Assembly (NCBI GenBank): GCA_024305745.1
Contig: JAHRBS010000010.1
Coordinates: forward strand, 2,673,501-2,737,500
Source: Polyporus tsugae
Taxonomy: Eukaryota; Basidiomycota; Agaricomycetes; Polyporales; Polyporaceae
Length of the DNA: 64,000 nucleotides
Direction: 5' to 3'
Made by a program: the position numbers and the translations under genes. The notes below the pieces were generated by a model. The model made no database searches. It was not told the DNA's origin and was given only the letters and a program-made list of their open reading frames with translations. Shown here piece by piece: positions 1-11,857 of this stretch. Each line of letters starts with the position of its first letter. Positions within the stretch are counted from its first letter, which is position 1.

Positions 1-345
1 CTCGTGGCCCCCTCCCCCGGTCCCCCTTCACATCCTGAGCTCTCCATCTATAGGAACACCGTTTCGCGAGTCCGGTCCACCTGCGTGCATGGCGAAGCTA
101 ATTATGCTCAGGCACAAGGTGAGTCCCACTCCCCCGTGTACGTGTGGTTGTCCCGCGCGGTCACTCAAGCTCTTCCCTTTTGGCCTTTATAGCTGCAGCA
201 GGATAACTCTCGCAGGAGGAACGCCTCCAGCCAGGCCCGTCGAGTCGCACGAACTTTCAATGTCTCCCCCTCACGATCGCCACGAAACATACCATGGAGC
301 GTTGGTGTTCGATTTGGACGGGCCTATGGAAAGCAAAACCATTGA
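1..345 (+). CDS. 3' end of an unidentified gene (two exons, 5' part outside the window)
   Basis: An open frame enters from the left edge (codons in the frame of base 2). It runs to a GTGAGT donor at 119, is spliced over a 74-nt intron (acceptor TTTATAG ending at 192), and continues in frame for 51 codons to a TGA at 343-345. The splice keeps phase 0. The encoded tail is rich in Ser, Arg and Pro, has no recognisable domain, and could be a low-complexity C-terminus. Nothing in it names the gene. The alternative is untranslated or chance-open sequence, so the call rests only on good splice signals and an open frame. Confidence 0.35.
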
Positions 346-734
346 TTGTATATCACCCCACCACACTTCTAGATGCTTTCGGAGCTGTCTGCGTCTCGAT
401 TGTATACCCCGAGACTCTCTTCATACCTGTTGTTGGTTGTTGTCCCAGCCAGCATGCACTCTCACCGTGGTGTTGCTCAAGCGTGAGACCCTTCTTCACC
501 AAGCGCCGACAAAGAAGCAACGGAAGCATATATGCTGGCCGTGGTCATTGGTGGCAATTGTGCGCGTGTTTCGCGTGTCAAATAGAGTGTCCAACATAAC
601 GTATTCCCAATGTCCTCGACGAGCTACATATGTCTAGTCCTACAAAGCGCATACACAGAGAGGCATATCGATGAATATCCAAGTAGATCGCGCAGGTCGG
701 TGTGATCTCGCAACCCCACAACACGACATCGCGC
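346..734. other. Intergenic, convergent 3' ends
   Basis: This gap of about 390 bp separates the partial plus-strand gene on the left from the 3' end of the minus-strand MRC1 gene. I see no coding frame with splice support, no tRNA and no repeat. It probably holds the two 3' UTRs and poly(A) regions. Confidence 0.5.
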
Positions 735-3700
735 CTAGCTCACGAATTTGTCTCGTCTGCTTGGCACTGCTGACAGGAAACTGGGCCCCTTGTTAATCTT
801 GGTCGGCTTGACAGCGACAGATGATGACGCGGTGTCTCGAGGCGCCTTGAATGATCCGTCGGCTTTGGGCTTTCCATGTCCCGTCACGGCCGCCGATCCA
901 CCCGTGTTGCGACCGACAACTGACGCGGTGCGCGACGACGTCTCAGACTTGGCCCACTTGGCCATGCGTGCGCGGCTGGTTTCATCGATGTTGAAGCTCA
1001 TGCTCTGTTGGACGGTACAGTGTAGTGCAGCAAATTGCGACTGCTATGAGCGAGCAGGTCCAAGTGATGTCACCAAACGCGGCTCACCTGAATGGGCTCC
1101 TCCGCGGTCTGGCGGCGCGCGGGAACCGCCTGGTTCGAGACCTCTCTCACACGAGGCTCCTGCTCCATCTCGTCGTCGCTTCCGCCGGCGCGCTCGATCC
1201 AGGATGTGTCTTGAGGGTTGAACGTCTCCGCTTCCTCACCCTATCCGATGCGGTCAAATTGATTCGTACAACGATGCACAGAACGCATGATTACTAACCT
1301 CTCGTGCCCCTTGCCGCAACTCTTGGAGAAGCTGGGCCGCAGACACAGTTTCGGGCTCCTCCTCGTACTGCTGTTCTTCCGATTGTGGCAGGACCAACTC
1401 CATCGCATCGTTGTTCAGGTGAGCGAAGTCATTATCCTCGTCGAACATGTTCGTGCTGTACTCGTTGGCGAACGCTTGCGTCTCCTTATTCTTTGCTAAG
1501 AGGACGTCAGCGCAACGGCTCCTGTACGAGCGCGTCCCCCGAAGGCACGGTGTCACCTACCTAGCGCTGCGATGTTGCCATTATCGATGCGGACTCTCTT
1601 GGGCCTCGGCCCCCGCACATCCTCCTCGTCGGAGTCGTCATCTTCGAAGCCGACTCCCCGGTCCCTGCGCCGAATGCGGTAGACGCCCTTGATGGCATCC
1701 ACATGCACCTTCTGGAGGTTCCTGTCATCCTCCTCCTGGTGCTCACTACAAGCAGCAGCAACGTCACCTTCTCAGGCACTCGAAGAGCTGGGACATGCCA
1801 CTCACCGAACTTTCTCCAAGACAGCAGCCTCTCCGAGCGTCTCGGCATCCATCTCCTTGTCGTCGACCAAGCCCTCCAAATGCTGGTCCTGGTCCTCCCC
1901 GTCCTCCTCTTCCTCGTCGTCCAGTTTCTTCGCACCGAAGCCAAACGCGGCCTCGTCGTCGGACTCCTCCGCCTCGCCCTGGACAAAGGCAGACCGCAGC
2001 GGCCGTTTGCGCTTGGGGGACGTTTGTTTTCCGAGGACCTCGAACGCGCTGCGCAACTTCGGCGCCGATGCCAGCGCACGCTCGGGGGAAACGGAGACGG
2101 CGCGCTTGTGCAACCGCTTCCGGGTCGGGACATCGTCCTCGTCGGGGTCCTGGGACAAGATAGGTGCCAACGGTTTCCTCACCGACGAGAGCGCGAGCAC
2201 GCTCCTCGGCGAAGAGGCCGCAGAGAACCGCCAGCCCGGGGTGATCTGCGTCTTCATTGGGGACCTGAAGCGCATAGGACTTTCGTCGACGGTTGGCCGC
2301 GTCTGTGTCAGGAAGCTAACAGGGCATATGAGTACCGGGCGGGTAGAAGCTCAGAACGGCATCCTCACCCGTTCGCGTCCACAAACATCTCAGGAGCTGC
2401 CTCCTCGTTCATGCTAGCCAGTCCTTGTTCTGCCAGGGCGGCCTGCTCCTTCGCGAAGATTTCAACCGCCTTCTTGCGGAAGGTGTTGCTGACACCGAGC
2501 GCAGCCCGGAGACCGGGCTCCGGAGTCAGGTCGATATCATCGTTGGCAGCCTTCAGCTGGTCAAAGCCCCGAGCGTTCTGTACAAAGTCTTCCATTGGTG
2601 ATTGCGAAACCGGAGAATATCAACGACCACTTACGCCTGCCTGGGTTGCGAATTGCGAGAAGCCACCATCGCCAAACCCGCCACCAAGGTCGAGAGCCTC
2701 GCCGAGAGGACTAGCGTCGCGCGCCCGCTCCTTGCCCTTCAGCGAGAACGCGGGCTGGAGGTCGAGGCCGCTCCCTTCTCCCAGGTCCATCGGTATCGGC
2801 GACGTCTCGAGGCTCGCCATCCCGCTGACCCCGCAGAGCCGCAACGCCGGCCCAGGGGTGAACCCAAACGGGTCGTCGTCGTCGCCCTTCGGCAGCTCCT
2901 TCAGCGGGGAGCGGACATCACCAAGCACACCCCGCCTGATAGAGCCTGAAGGCGACGCCTGCGCCTGCGCGTCGTCGGCGAAGAGTGCGCTGAAGCTACA
3001 GCCGAGCCGCAGCGACATGGCGGAGAGGGGCGAATGGACCTTGGTGTTCTCCTTGTCCTCGCCGCGGTCGAAGCTGAGCCGGACGTCGTTCTCCTTGTCC
3101 GTCCCGTCCTCAGTCCGGCTGCCGTCCGTGTGGTCGCCGATCGACGACACCGAGTTGCGGTGGGCGATGGATGGGGTCGCCGAGGCAGGAGGGGTATCGC
3201 TTTCGCACGGGATCTGTGAATCTAGGGCGAGGACGCTTCCCAAGGACGACTGGATGGGCGGACGATTCTCGGCGTCGTCCTCGTCATCCGACTGAGTCGC
3301 GATCACACGACTACGGGTTTGGCCTCCGGGGCGTCGCATGCGGGGTACGAGGAAAGGGTTCTCATCCTCGTCCTCGTCGTCGGCCTGATCGTCGTTGTCG
3401 ATGAGCATCGGGCTTTGTCGGCCCTCCTCATCCTCGTCGGATCCCTTAGCGCCGTGGCTATCTTCTTCGGGCTTCCACTCCTCGTCACTTTCGTCATCGG
3501 AAGCCCTATCGGCATCGTCAGATGTAGCACGACGTTGTCGTATGATCTCTTGTAACAACTCTGCTGACGACTTCGCCGTGGCGGAGACCTCAGGCTGCAC
3601 CTTAAGGGTCCCGCCGCGTCGCTTCCAGTCCTCCTGCTTTGCCTTGTCGATCTCCTGGTTGTGCCTGGTCGCCCGTTGCACGAGCAGCTTGTTCAGGTCC

Positions 3701-5338
3701 TGTCTTGTAAGCTTCGGCTGCTTCGCATCCTTTGCCGTCGACGAGTCGAACGCGGAGACAGCAGAGACTTCCAACAGATGTCGTGCTTGCAAGTCGTCCG
3801 TAGGAAGGTGCGTACTCTTTCGACGCGCATTGGGGCTAGCGTGGGCGAGCTGATTTGCCCTTCCTTTGGACGGACGAATCCCGCGTGCGTGGTCGGCGCG
3901 ACGAGCCTGGCCCTCCTCGCGCAGAACGCTCTCCTGGTTGTCTTCAATCTCGAGGTCGCTTTCGCCGTCTTCCGCCACGGGCTGCTGTTGCCGCTGTGCC
4001 TGCTGCTGTGCTAGCACGCGCAGCTTGACCTCACGCAGTTCTTGCTGCCTCTTGCTCTCCTCAGCTGCTGCCTGCTTCTGCTTTATCAACGTGAGGCCAT
4101 CGGGAAGGTCTTCTTCCGACTGCGACTCAGCGTCCTCGAGCAGGCCATTCGCCACGAAGGTATCGTCCTTGGACAGCCCCTTCGGTGACTCGGGAGGCTC
4201 AGGGCTCAGTTCGGACCGTCCTGCAGGTGGAGAAGAGGATTGAATGGGGTCCGACGATGGAATCTGAGGTGTGTCAGGTTTTGGTATGGTGACACTGTGA
4301 CATGTTAGTGTCTATGAAGTAGCCGGCCAACGAAGGAGGCCTCACCGCGATAAGAGGCCGGAGAGGGTGAAGTGTTTGGGGGCGTCAGGTCGCGACAGCG
4401 ATACAGGCTGGTCAGCGACCAGCCGGGCCGTCGTCTTCTTCATTTCCTCGCGCTCCTTCTTGGTAGGCGCCTTTATGGGTACAAAGGCATTGGAGGCAAG
4501 GTGAGAAGCAGCGGTGAGCGAGATATTGTGTGCCACTGACCTTGGTCCGTCCGCCGACTTTCTTCCCCCTCCCACCCGCCTTTGAGCCCTTCGAAGGCTT
4601 TGAGCTACTCGCGGCTTCGGAGTCGCTATGCGAATGGTGTGGCTCAACGGCTCGCCCCTTGCCCTTTCCTTTCTTCGGCATCGCCTCGATAGATGTAGGT
4701 GGAGTAGGGGACGAGCCTGAGCTCGGAGTGCCGATAGGATGGCGAAGGGGGCTCCGAGGTGTAGAGGGCCGATGGAATTCGTGATTGGAGTCAGGTTCCG
4801 GGACGGGACTGGAGTTGATTCGTCTAGGTGCCCAAGAAGAGACAGGGATAGGCGATTGAGGCTGAGAAGAGCCAGTTAAATAGGGCAATGAGCCACTGAA
4901 CGCGTCTGACATGTTCTGGTCCTGGTCGGATGGGAAAGCGGCATGGGGTGCTTGGATACCTTGGGTTTCGTTCTGAGTCGCCAGCACAGTAGTCGCGGTC
5001 GATGCGGCACAGTTGTCCTCATAATGCTTGTCGATGGCGTCCAGCCCGTCCCTCCAGGACGAACGGAAAAAGACAGGCGCGTCATCGTCACTCTCCCGAG
5101 ATGCGTCGTTGTCATGGTCGCTGGACGAGTCTTGGTGGTGAGGGGACGCGTTTGGCAAGTCAGGTGCGTCAGAGGATGGTGGATGATCATATCCGGAACT
5201 CGTAGAACAGTCGGGGTCTATGTCTGCTTCGAAACTGGTGTTGGGGGAGTCGAAGGAGATATCTTGGTTTGAGGTCTTGCGCGACCTGCCATATGTCCTA
5301 GCGGCTCGTCGAACAACAGGGGAGGAAGAGTCCGACAT
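735..5338 (-). CDS. MRC1: Mrc1/Claspin replication checkpoint mediator
   Basis: Nine exons can be joined in phase: 5338-4541, 4470-4346, 4294-2635, 2577-2369, 2315-1806, 1745-1561, 1495-1299, 1240-1088 and 1004-735. They give about 1,368 residues. The protein is acidic and low-complexity, as in the family, and has many SQ/TQ sites, the substrates of ATR/Mec1-type kinases. The diagnostic part is the MRC1 domain across exons 6-7: YRIRRRDRG, an acidic block, KRVRID, NIAAL, then the KETQAFANEY stretch followed by a coiled Gln/Glu-rich segment. Exon 2 carries the family's TLSGLLSR motif, and the start MSDSSSPVVRRAARTYGR is fungal Mrc1-like. An in-frame ATG lies 54 nt upstream (5392) but looks less likely. 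By family knowledge Mrc1 travels with the replisome and passes fork-stalling signals to Rad53/Chk1. Confidence 0.88.
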
Positions 5339-6581
5339 GGCGCGTGGTAGTGGATAGAAGGACGCGTGGAGAGTGAAGTGGGACCGTCGCAAGGACGAAA
5401 GAGGAGGCGTGCTCGTCGACGAGCTCGATGACGAGTCCGTTGGACGAACACAAGTCGCCGGAGCATTCTGCCATCGTCTCCTGCGCGCCTAATGATGTGA
5501 CATGATATGTGACGAGCGCGTTTTTGGAAATCGGGCGTTACCTCCTTAAGCTTGTGATCGATTGATCGGCGACGTCGACTTGCACCTGGCCAACCAAACG
5601 TTGGGTCTGCGTTGGGTATGCGACATCAATGCATCACCTACGACGCCTTTGTTGGAAATATGGTGTATAGCTATGACTATGGTCGACTGTGGCCGATAAA
5701 TGATGGATGAATGTCCTTGTAGAACACACAAGACCTTCGTTGATGGCCAGTAGTGGGATCAATTTCAATCATTATTCAACTTGAACCGGTCAAAGCTGCC
5801 CTAAATTACCAGGCCTTCACAGTTGCGAACAAGGTACGTCCCTCCAGTACCTAGCATACGTGTTCAGGCGTGTTCAGGCTGCTGTCGGATATCGTGGGCA
5901 AGACGAATCGAAGCTTTGAATTTGTTCAGTCCAGTGTAATCGACACATACGAGACTTAGATTTGGAGGATGACTCTACACATTTACTGAATGTACAATTC
6001 CGCGTCTTTCGTATGGATACGGCCGGTACGAGCATGGTCGTTCCGTCCCCAAGACGTTGCTCTGTTCTCGTCGATATGCTCGATGTCCACGGACCACCAT
6101 TGTCACGAACATCAAAGAACCAAAGGACACGGATGGTAGCGATGATGAGATTCCGATGTTCGAACTGATGCTTCTTTCGACCTGTCAGGTCATCAAAAAT
6201 TTAATTGACGGGTCCCAGCGTAAGCTCATCCCTTGCAGTGGCAGCTGGCGCAACGACGACTGACCAATATTAGGTAGACGCTATCGGAGAACCGAGGAGG
6301 GAAACAATGAACAAGCTCTGTTGGGAGAGAACGGGAATAAATTGAGGCAGTCAAGCTTCAAGCACAGTTCGGCTCCAGTTGGGGCGAGGGGGGGAAAGCT
6401 GAGCGAGGTGGTTATGGACCTTTATGCATTAGCGCCAATGCATAGATTTCAGCAGCTGAGATCTGGCCACCTTCCTATTTGAGAGGTACTGTATAGTTCC
6501 TTCAGCCACAGCCGCTGCGTTGACACAGAATCTATTGTCACCATCCTCAACACTATCGACGCCCTCAAGACCCTCCTCAAA
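5339..6581. other. Divergent intergenic region between MRC1 and RPL3
   Basis: This 1.24-kb stretch must contain the promoters of both MRC1 (leftward) and RPL3 (rightward). It holds only short frames without splice support or recognisable domains. It is locally AT-richer around 5540-6000 and 6130-6420. I found no clear TATA box close to either start and no transposon ends. Confidence 0.5.
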
Positions 6582-8091
6582 ATGAGGTAAGGAATGCCAG
6601 TATACATGCTTCCTGGCATCGCTGATCTGTGTTTTGCAGTCACCGTAAGGTCTGTCCAGGATGAGACTGGAGGGCAATGAAGCAATTTATTGACTTTATC
6701 CCTCTAGTACGAAGCCCCCCGTCACGGTTCGCTTGGTTTCCTGCCCCGCAAGCGTGCTGCGCGCCATCGCGGAAAGGTCAAGTCTTTCCCCAAGGTACGC
6801 TTTTACATGCTTCATCGGGGAAATGGGAGTGGTGTTGAGGCTGCTGCTGGTAGGATGACCCCAAGAAGCCCGTCCACTTGACGGCCGTTATGGGCTACAA
6901 GGCGGGTATGACCCACGTTGTTCGTGATCTTGACCGTCCTGGATCAAGTGAGTATTCAGGATCGTTTTCACTTGTCGAGCGATTGTTCACGACAAACCGA
7001 CAGAGATGCACAAGCGTGAAGTGGTCGAGGCTGTTACGATCATCGAGACTCCCCCGCTCATCGTCGTCGGTGTTGTTGGTTACGTCGAGACTCCTCGTGG
7101 TCTCCGTACCCTTACCACCGTCTGGGCCTCCCACCTCTCCGACGAGCTCAAGCGGCGGTTCTACAAGAACTGGTATCGCTCCAAGAAGAAGGCGTTCACT
7201 CGCTACGCCAAGAAGCACGCCGAGGATGGTGGCAAGTCGATCGCTCGCGAGCTCGAGCGCATCCGCAAGTACTGCACCGTCGTCCGTGTCCTTGCGCACA
7301 CCCAGATCCGCAAGACCGGTCTCTCCCAGAAGAAGGCCCACCTCATGGAGATCCAGGTCAACGGTGGCTCTGTTGCAGATAAGGTCGAGTTCGCAAACGG
7401 CTTGTTCGAAAAGCCCATCGAGGTCTCCTCCGTCTTTGAGCAGGATGAGGTCATCGATGTCATCGCGGTGACCAAGGGTCATGGTTTCGAGGGTGTCACC
7501 CACCGTTGGGGTACCAAGAAGCTTCCTCGCAAGACTCACAAGGGTCTCCGTAAGGTTGCTTGTATCGGTGCCTGGCACCCGTCGAAAGTCATGTTCTCGG
7601 TTGCTCGTGCTGGTCAAAGTAAGCACACCCTAGATCCTCGACTCCCCGACCGTTTTACTAACATGTGACCGTAGACGGTTACCACCACCGTACGGAGCTC
7701 AACAAGAAGATCTACCGGATCGGCCGTGGCGACGACGAGGGCAACGCTTCGACTGAGCATGATATCACCAAGAAGAACATCACGCCCATGGGTGGCTTCC
7801 CCCACTACGGTGTCGTCAAGAACGACTACCTCATGCTGAAGGGCTCCATCCCTGGAACGAAGAAGCGTGTCATCACCATTCGCAAGTCGCTCATGGTCCA
7901 CACTTCTCGTCGGGACCTCGAGAAGGTCGACCTCAAGTTCATCGACACGTCGTCCAAGTTCGGTGTAAGTACTCGTCTGCTTTAGACGCTGTTGGACTTT
8001 TGGCTCACAACCCTTGGACATGCAGCACGGCGCGTTCCAGACTCCAGAGGAAAAGGGCGCGTTCCTTGGGACGCTCAAGGCCCGGGCATGA
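6582..8091 (+). CDS. RPL3: Large-subunit ribosomal protein uL3
   Basis: Seven exons (6582-6586, 6640-6649, 6708-6794, 6854-6947, 7004-7618, 7675-7964, 8026-8091) encode 388 residues, the normal eukaryotic length. The sequence begins [20 protein letters not shown] and contains the conserved loop around [19 protein letters not shown], which includes the His that is modified in yeast uL3 and lies near the peptidyl transferase centre. It ends with a short basic tail. uL3 is a core 60S protein that reaches toward the A site and helps start large-subunit assembly. The first coding exon supplies only ATGAG, and exon 2 is a 10-nt micro-exon, so the N-terminus is easily mis-predicted. All six junctions are GT-AG and keep phase. 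Confidence 0.97.
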
Positions 8092-8363
8092 TTTGCTATT
8101 ACGTACTATTTGCTCTACCTTTACTGTATGTCGCATCGTCCACGCTATGCTCTGTATTGCACAAATGACATGATCTGCCCATGTAACATCTCGGTTGTCC
8201 ATCACATTTGAATTTGCTGAGCCTCTGTATCCAGTGCTAAGTAGTCTGCGCTGTGAATCCTGTGATGTGAGTGTCATTGTGCACAGGACTACTGTACAAT
8301 CTAGTGTCAATGTACAGAAACTCAGCGATCCCTCGTTTTCGGCTTGGCGTGCCCCATCAACGC

Positions 8364-8369
8364 TATAAA
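8364..8369 (+). promoter_or_regulatory. TATA box of the small secreted protein gene
   Basis: A TATAAA sits 92 nt upstream of the ATG at 8461. It is followed by a C/T-rich stretch with ACTC-type sites suited to fungal transcription starts. The spacing fits a leader of about 60 nt. Confidence 0.55.
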
Positions 8370-8460
8370 GATTCAGCAACCTTGTTCCTTGCTGTATCTA
8401 CCACACATTTGCCTCTGCTCTCCTACTCAGAACCGCCCGAGTTGTTCACCTTATTCCAAC

Positions 8461-8889
8461 ATGCGTTTTTCGACTACGTTTATTGCCACCATCTTCCTCG
8501 CTATTGCTAGCTCTTCTGCTACCTCAGTCGGTGAGCATTTTTGGGGCCATCATGGCCAACACAGGCTTCTGACGTGTTCACCTTGTAGGTGTTGGTGTCA
8601 GTGCCATCCGACAAGCGGCCAATGCCGTTCATGGCGCTGCCAGTGCCATCCAGCACAATGCTCAGACAGCCGACAATGCCGTACACGGACTCCTGTCTAA
8701 GTCCGTAGCCCCTCTTGTCGAGAGGTATATGCATGGAGAAGATTGAGTGCTGAGACTAATCCCAGGGGCTTCTCGGGTACAGGCGCAGCTGCCGTTCAAC
8801 AGCAACTGGACCGAGCTGACGCAGGCGTTCGTCAGGCTTTGCAGGCTTACCAGGCCATCGTCACTGGGCTGGAGCGAGCCGCACAATGA
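8461..8889 (+). CDS. Small secreted, cysteine-free protein (orphan)
   Basis: Three exons (8461-8530, 8589-8724, 8766-8889) join in phase to give 109 residues, ending in TGA. The N-terminus MRFSTTFIATIFLAIASSS is a good signal peptide with a likely cut near residue 20-23. The mature part, about 86 residues, has no cysteine. It is Ala/Gln-rich, predicted helical, and carries two NAVHG units 20-odd residues apart. A TATA box lies upstream. I do not recognise the family. Small Cys-free secreted helical proteins can be wall-surface or effector-like in fungi, but that is inference. Splicing is needed to see the gene, as no single frame is long. Confidence 0.72.
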
Positions 8890-9539
8890 CCGGAGGACGC
8901 TGATGGACCGATGGAGGGTTTCTTCATGAAGAGACGGGTGGGGTTATGGAATATTAATGAGAAAGATCGCGCCTGTATTGTGTTCGTTCACGTGATACTT
9001 CCATTTGCACGATGCTACATAGGGTACAAACTTCTACGTCCCATCATACTATCGAAACGATGTTTTGGATTCTCGGGGTGGTGACTCACCCTGTGGTAAC
9101 TCGAATACTTACCAACGTCGGGGATTTCTCAATCCTCTTCCAGACCGGATGGGAGTCAGTATTCAGAGGGCTCGAGCCAATCAGAACGCAGCCATTGATA
9201 GAAGCGCCCGTCGACTTGGGAGAGACGCCTGGCGGACGGCGGAAAGGCTCGTTGTTCTCGACCGCACGCGTCCATCACCTCTAGACTAAGACTATTCAGA
9301 CACCCTTGTCTGGATTTTCCTACGTGCCAGGTGAGCGATATTCGAAGTTGTCAAATTTCTCCATGTTGTTTACGAGCAGCAACTTCCCAGAAGGAGTACG
9401 AAGGCAGCACGCTGGCGCGTCATCGCGTCTGTACACTCGGTAGTGCTGGTTTGTCGTGTCGCGGTGAGTAGCACGAATGGAGGAAATGTCAGACGTTTTC
9501 TAAGCATAGTTATTTTCAGGATGACTGCTCATTGCATTG
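8890..9539. other. Intergenic, promoter side of the PPR gene
   Basis: This 650-bp stretch lies between the secreted-protein gene and the next plus-strand gene. It contains short unspliced frames only. I see no RNA gene or repeat. Confidence 0.45.
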
Positions 9540-11540
9540 ATGCTGAGAGCGTCCTCTCTGGGCCTCGCGTTCACTCATGGGATCTCGCGCTACACACTCT
9601 CCCAAACCCACGGGTTGCTACGAAAACACTCTAGCCATGAAACCGCGCTGCTCGTTAGTGATTCTCCGCGCGTCCACTCAACAACAACGGTTCAGATGGC
9701 GAAGGGATCCCACAAGGTTGGTGGCTCCGGTGCTTTCCCCTCCCCTACCTCCACGCCCACATCCTCTCTTCCCGCGTCGAAACGTAAAACGTCGACTACC
9801 GCGTTCCGGCCCGCCCCCACAACCAAGCCGAAGACTGCGCCATCCCGTCGTTCCCACCTCATCACTCGAGAGGTGATCTTTGCCTTGAAGGAGGTCTCCC
9901 TACATCCGAAACATGCTGTTCTTCACCACCCTTCTATGGAGCCCTGGCCAACTCACCGACTGGATCCAATCGAGGAGGCCAAGAATACCCATTCCCCATG
10001 GCGGCCGTACAGCCCCAAACCCCTGATTCCCAAGCGTTCAACTCCCAGCATGACACCCAATGCCGTTCGGAGGCGGCAGGCCTTCGAAGAGTACCGTCGC
10101 CGCCTGGACTCGTACAAGAAATTAGTCGAAGCCACGGACATCGAGGACGCATGGAAGACATACCAAGAGCTTTTGCAGGACCGCCCTCAATATCTCAAGC
10201 AACCCATTCCTCAGAAATACCTTCACAACTTCGCCTCTCGCCTCACGGCGCGCACGGACTGGTTACCACCTGCGAAGTCGCGCACTCAGACGACGTTCCT
10301 CCGCCTCCTCTCTGTCCTCAGCACTATATACTACACCGGGGGGCAGGTCAGGCTCTGGGAATGGAACGCGCTCATAGAGCTTGCAGGGACTGGATGGCGG
10401 AAAACAAGGGTCGCCGACTTTAACTCGTCCCTCAACGTTTACCGAGATATGCTTGCGAACCGGGCCCCGGGGGCATCTCTCTCCGACGACCCGTTCATCC
10501 AAGTGCGCGACCAGTCCTTCGTCGCCTCGCAGCCTGTCACACCAGATATCGCGACGTACACCACTCTCCTCACCATTGCCGCGCGTTCACGGAACGAGAC
10601 TCTGTTGCGCCGTGCCGAATCTGAATTAGCGTCCTCAGGATTGGCGCCCAATCGTACCACTCTGCTCACCTATGTGCGCTACTACGCCGACCGCGGCCAG
10701 CTTTCTGGTGTGCGTACCAAACTGGGACACATGAAGTCGAGCCGCTTCCCACTTGGCATGGACGGGACCAATCTATGCTTGTGGGCGTACGGCCGGAACG
10801 GACGACTGGATATCGCTGGTCTGATCTACCGCATTCTCCGACATCGCCTGCTCCTCGAGAACCCAAGTTCGGAGGAGCCGTCGAGTGACCGCGGCGACAT
10901 CCAAGACGCCGTCAGGGAACTCCACGAACTGGAAGGTATCACGATCGGACGCCGTTTGAAGCCTGACGCTATCACGTACTACACCCTCATTCAAGTGTAC
11001 GCCTACCGCGGATGGCTCCACGAATCCCTCGCCGTCTTCGAGCACATGATGACCTCCCCGGAGCGCGTCACGGGGAAGCTGGAGGACGTGATCGCGCCTG
11101 TCTCGGGTCCAGTGCTTCCGCACCCCATTCTGCCCATCTTCCGTGCCCTCTTCTTGGGCTTTGCGCGACACGCCGTCTTACCGGAGCACTCGTACACGGT
11201 GACCGCGGCGGCGCCCCACGGCGAGCGCCACTCGGAAGCATGGACCCTCGACCAGCTCCGCACCCTGTTCGACCACTTCATCGATCTTCCGCAGGATGCG
11301 AAGCCGAGTAGTCGATCCGTGTACTGGCTCTTGGTCGCCTTCGCGATCACCAGTGGGTACGACCGGGCGCTGTTACGTGAGGTGTGGGAGAGGCTGGGGG
11401 TGCGGTATGGAGACGTGTGGGACGGGAGGGTGGAGGTATTTCGGACGCGGATATACCAGGAGGAGCTCGACTTGCCGTACTTCGAGGGCTTGCGCACGAG
11501 CCGGGATTGGTCTCAGATCCACGACCATCTTGTACATTGA
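9540..11540 (+). CDS. Mitochondrial pentatricopeptide-repeat (PPR)-like protein
   Basis: A single exon of 666 residues, unusual here because most neighbours are intron-rich. The N-terminus (MLRASSLGLAFTHGISRY, then Lys/Arg/Ser-rich sequence) looks like a mitochondrial presequence. From about residue 330 there are PPR-type helical hairpins: a DIATYTTLLTIAARSRN stretch, an APNRTTLLTYVRYY stretch, and the PDAITYYTLIQVYAYRG unit, which fits the 35-residue PPR pattern. PPR proteins bind organellar RNA for maturation, stability or translation. The specific target cannot be read from sequence. The preceding codon is TTG, so the ATG at 9540 is the first Met. Its 3' end converges on the AMMECR1 gene. 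Confidence 0.8.
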   Translation: MLRASSLGLAFTHGISRYTLSQTHGLLRKHSSHETALLVSDSPRVHSTTTVQMAKGSHKVGGSGAFPSPTSTPTSSLPASKRKTSTTAFRPAPTTKPKTAPSRRSHLITREVIFALKEVSLHPKHAVLHHPSMEPWPTHRLDPIEEAKNTHSPWRPYSPKPLIPKRSTPSMTPNAVRRRQAFEEYRRRLDSYKKLVEATDIEDAWKTYQELLQDRPQYLKQPIPQKYLHNFASRLTARTDWLPPAKSRTQTTFLRLLSVLSTIYYTGGQVRLWEWNALIELAGTGWRKTRVADFNSSLNVYRDMLANRAPGASLSDDPFIQVRDQSFVASQPVTPDIATYTTLLTIAARSRNETLLRRAESELASSGLAPNRTTLLTYVRYYADRGQLSGVRTKLGHMKSSRFPLGMDGTNLCLWAYGRNGRLDIAGLIYRILRHRLLLENPSSEEPSSDRGDIQDAVRELHELEGITIGRRLKPDAITYYTLIQVYAYRGWLHESLAVFEHMMTSPERVTGKLEDVIAPVSGPVLPHPILPIFRALFLGFARHAVLPEHSYTVTAAAPHGERHSEAWTLDQLRTLFDHFIDLPQDAKPSSRSVYWLLVAFAITSGYDRALLREVWERLGVRYGDVWDGRVEVFRTRIYQEELDLPYFEGLRTSRDWSQIHDHLVH

Positions 11541-11857
11541 ATAACACATCTACATCCACACTCCGGAAATATCTACGCTATGATCGCCGTAATGGAAGCA
11601 ATCTCTATGGTACAAGTCCGTTCATTGGCTACTGCTGCTATGCTGCCCGCGAGGGATCCATGACGTGAGTAAGAGAAGAGTGCCCCGAGTTCCGATGACT
11701 CTATGTAGAACCAGTCAATGTGACAAGACCAAGGTCCCGGAGTTCAACACGTTCACAGGCAAATGGGGGTGACGGTGACGCACGAAATGCGCACACACCA
11801 AGCTCTACCTGGATGATAGTCACGAGGAACGAAACGAGACGCAGAACGTCGCAAACT
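11541..11857. other. Convergent 3' intergenic region
   Basis: About 315 bp between the stops of the PPR gene and the AMMECR1 gene. Nothing is supported here beyond shared 3' UTR sequence. Confidence 0.5.

Noticed and set aside
1703..3295. A 530-codon open frame on the plus strand
   Set aside because: It runs antisense to exons 3-6 of MRC1. Its Ser/Leu/Arg-rich composition is that of a shadow of acidic low-complexity coding DNA, while the minus strand has the conserved MRC1 domain and in-phase splice sites.
6895..7626. A 243-codon open frame on the minus strand
   Set aside because: Antisense shadow of RPL3 exons 4-5. The plus strand encodes a nearly invariant ribosomal protein.
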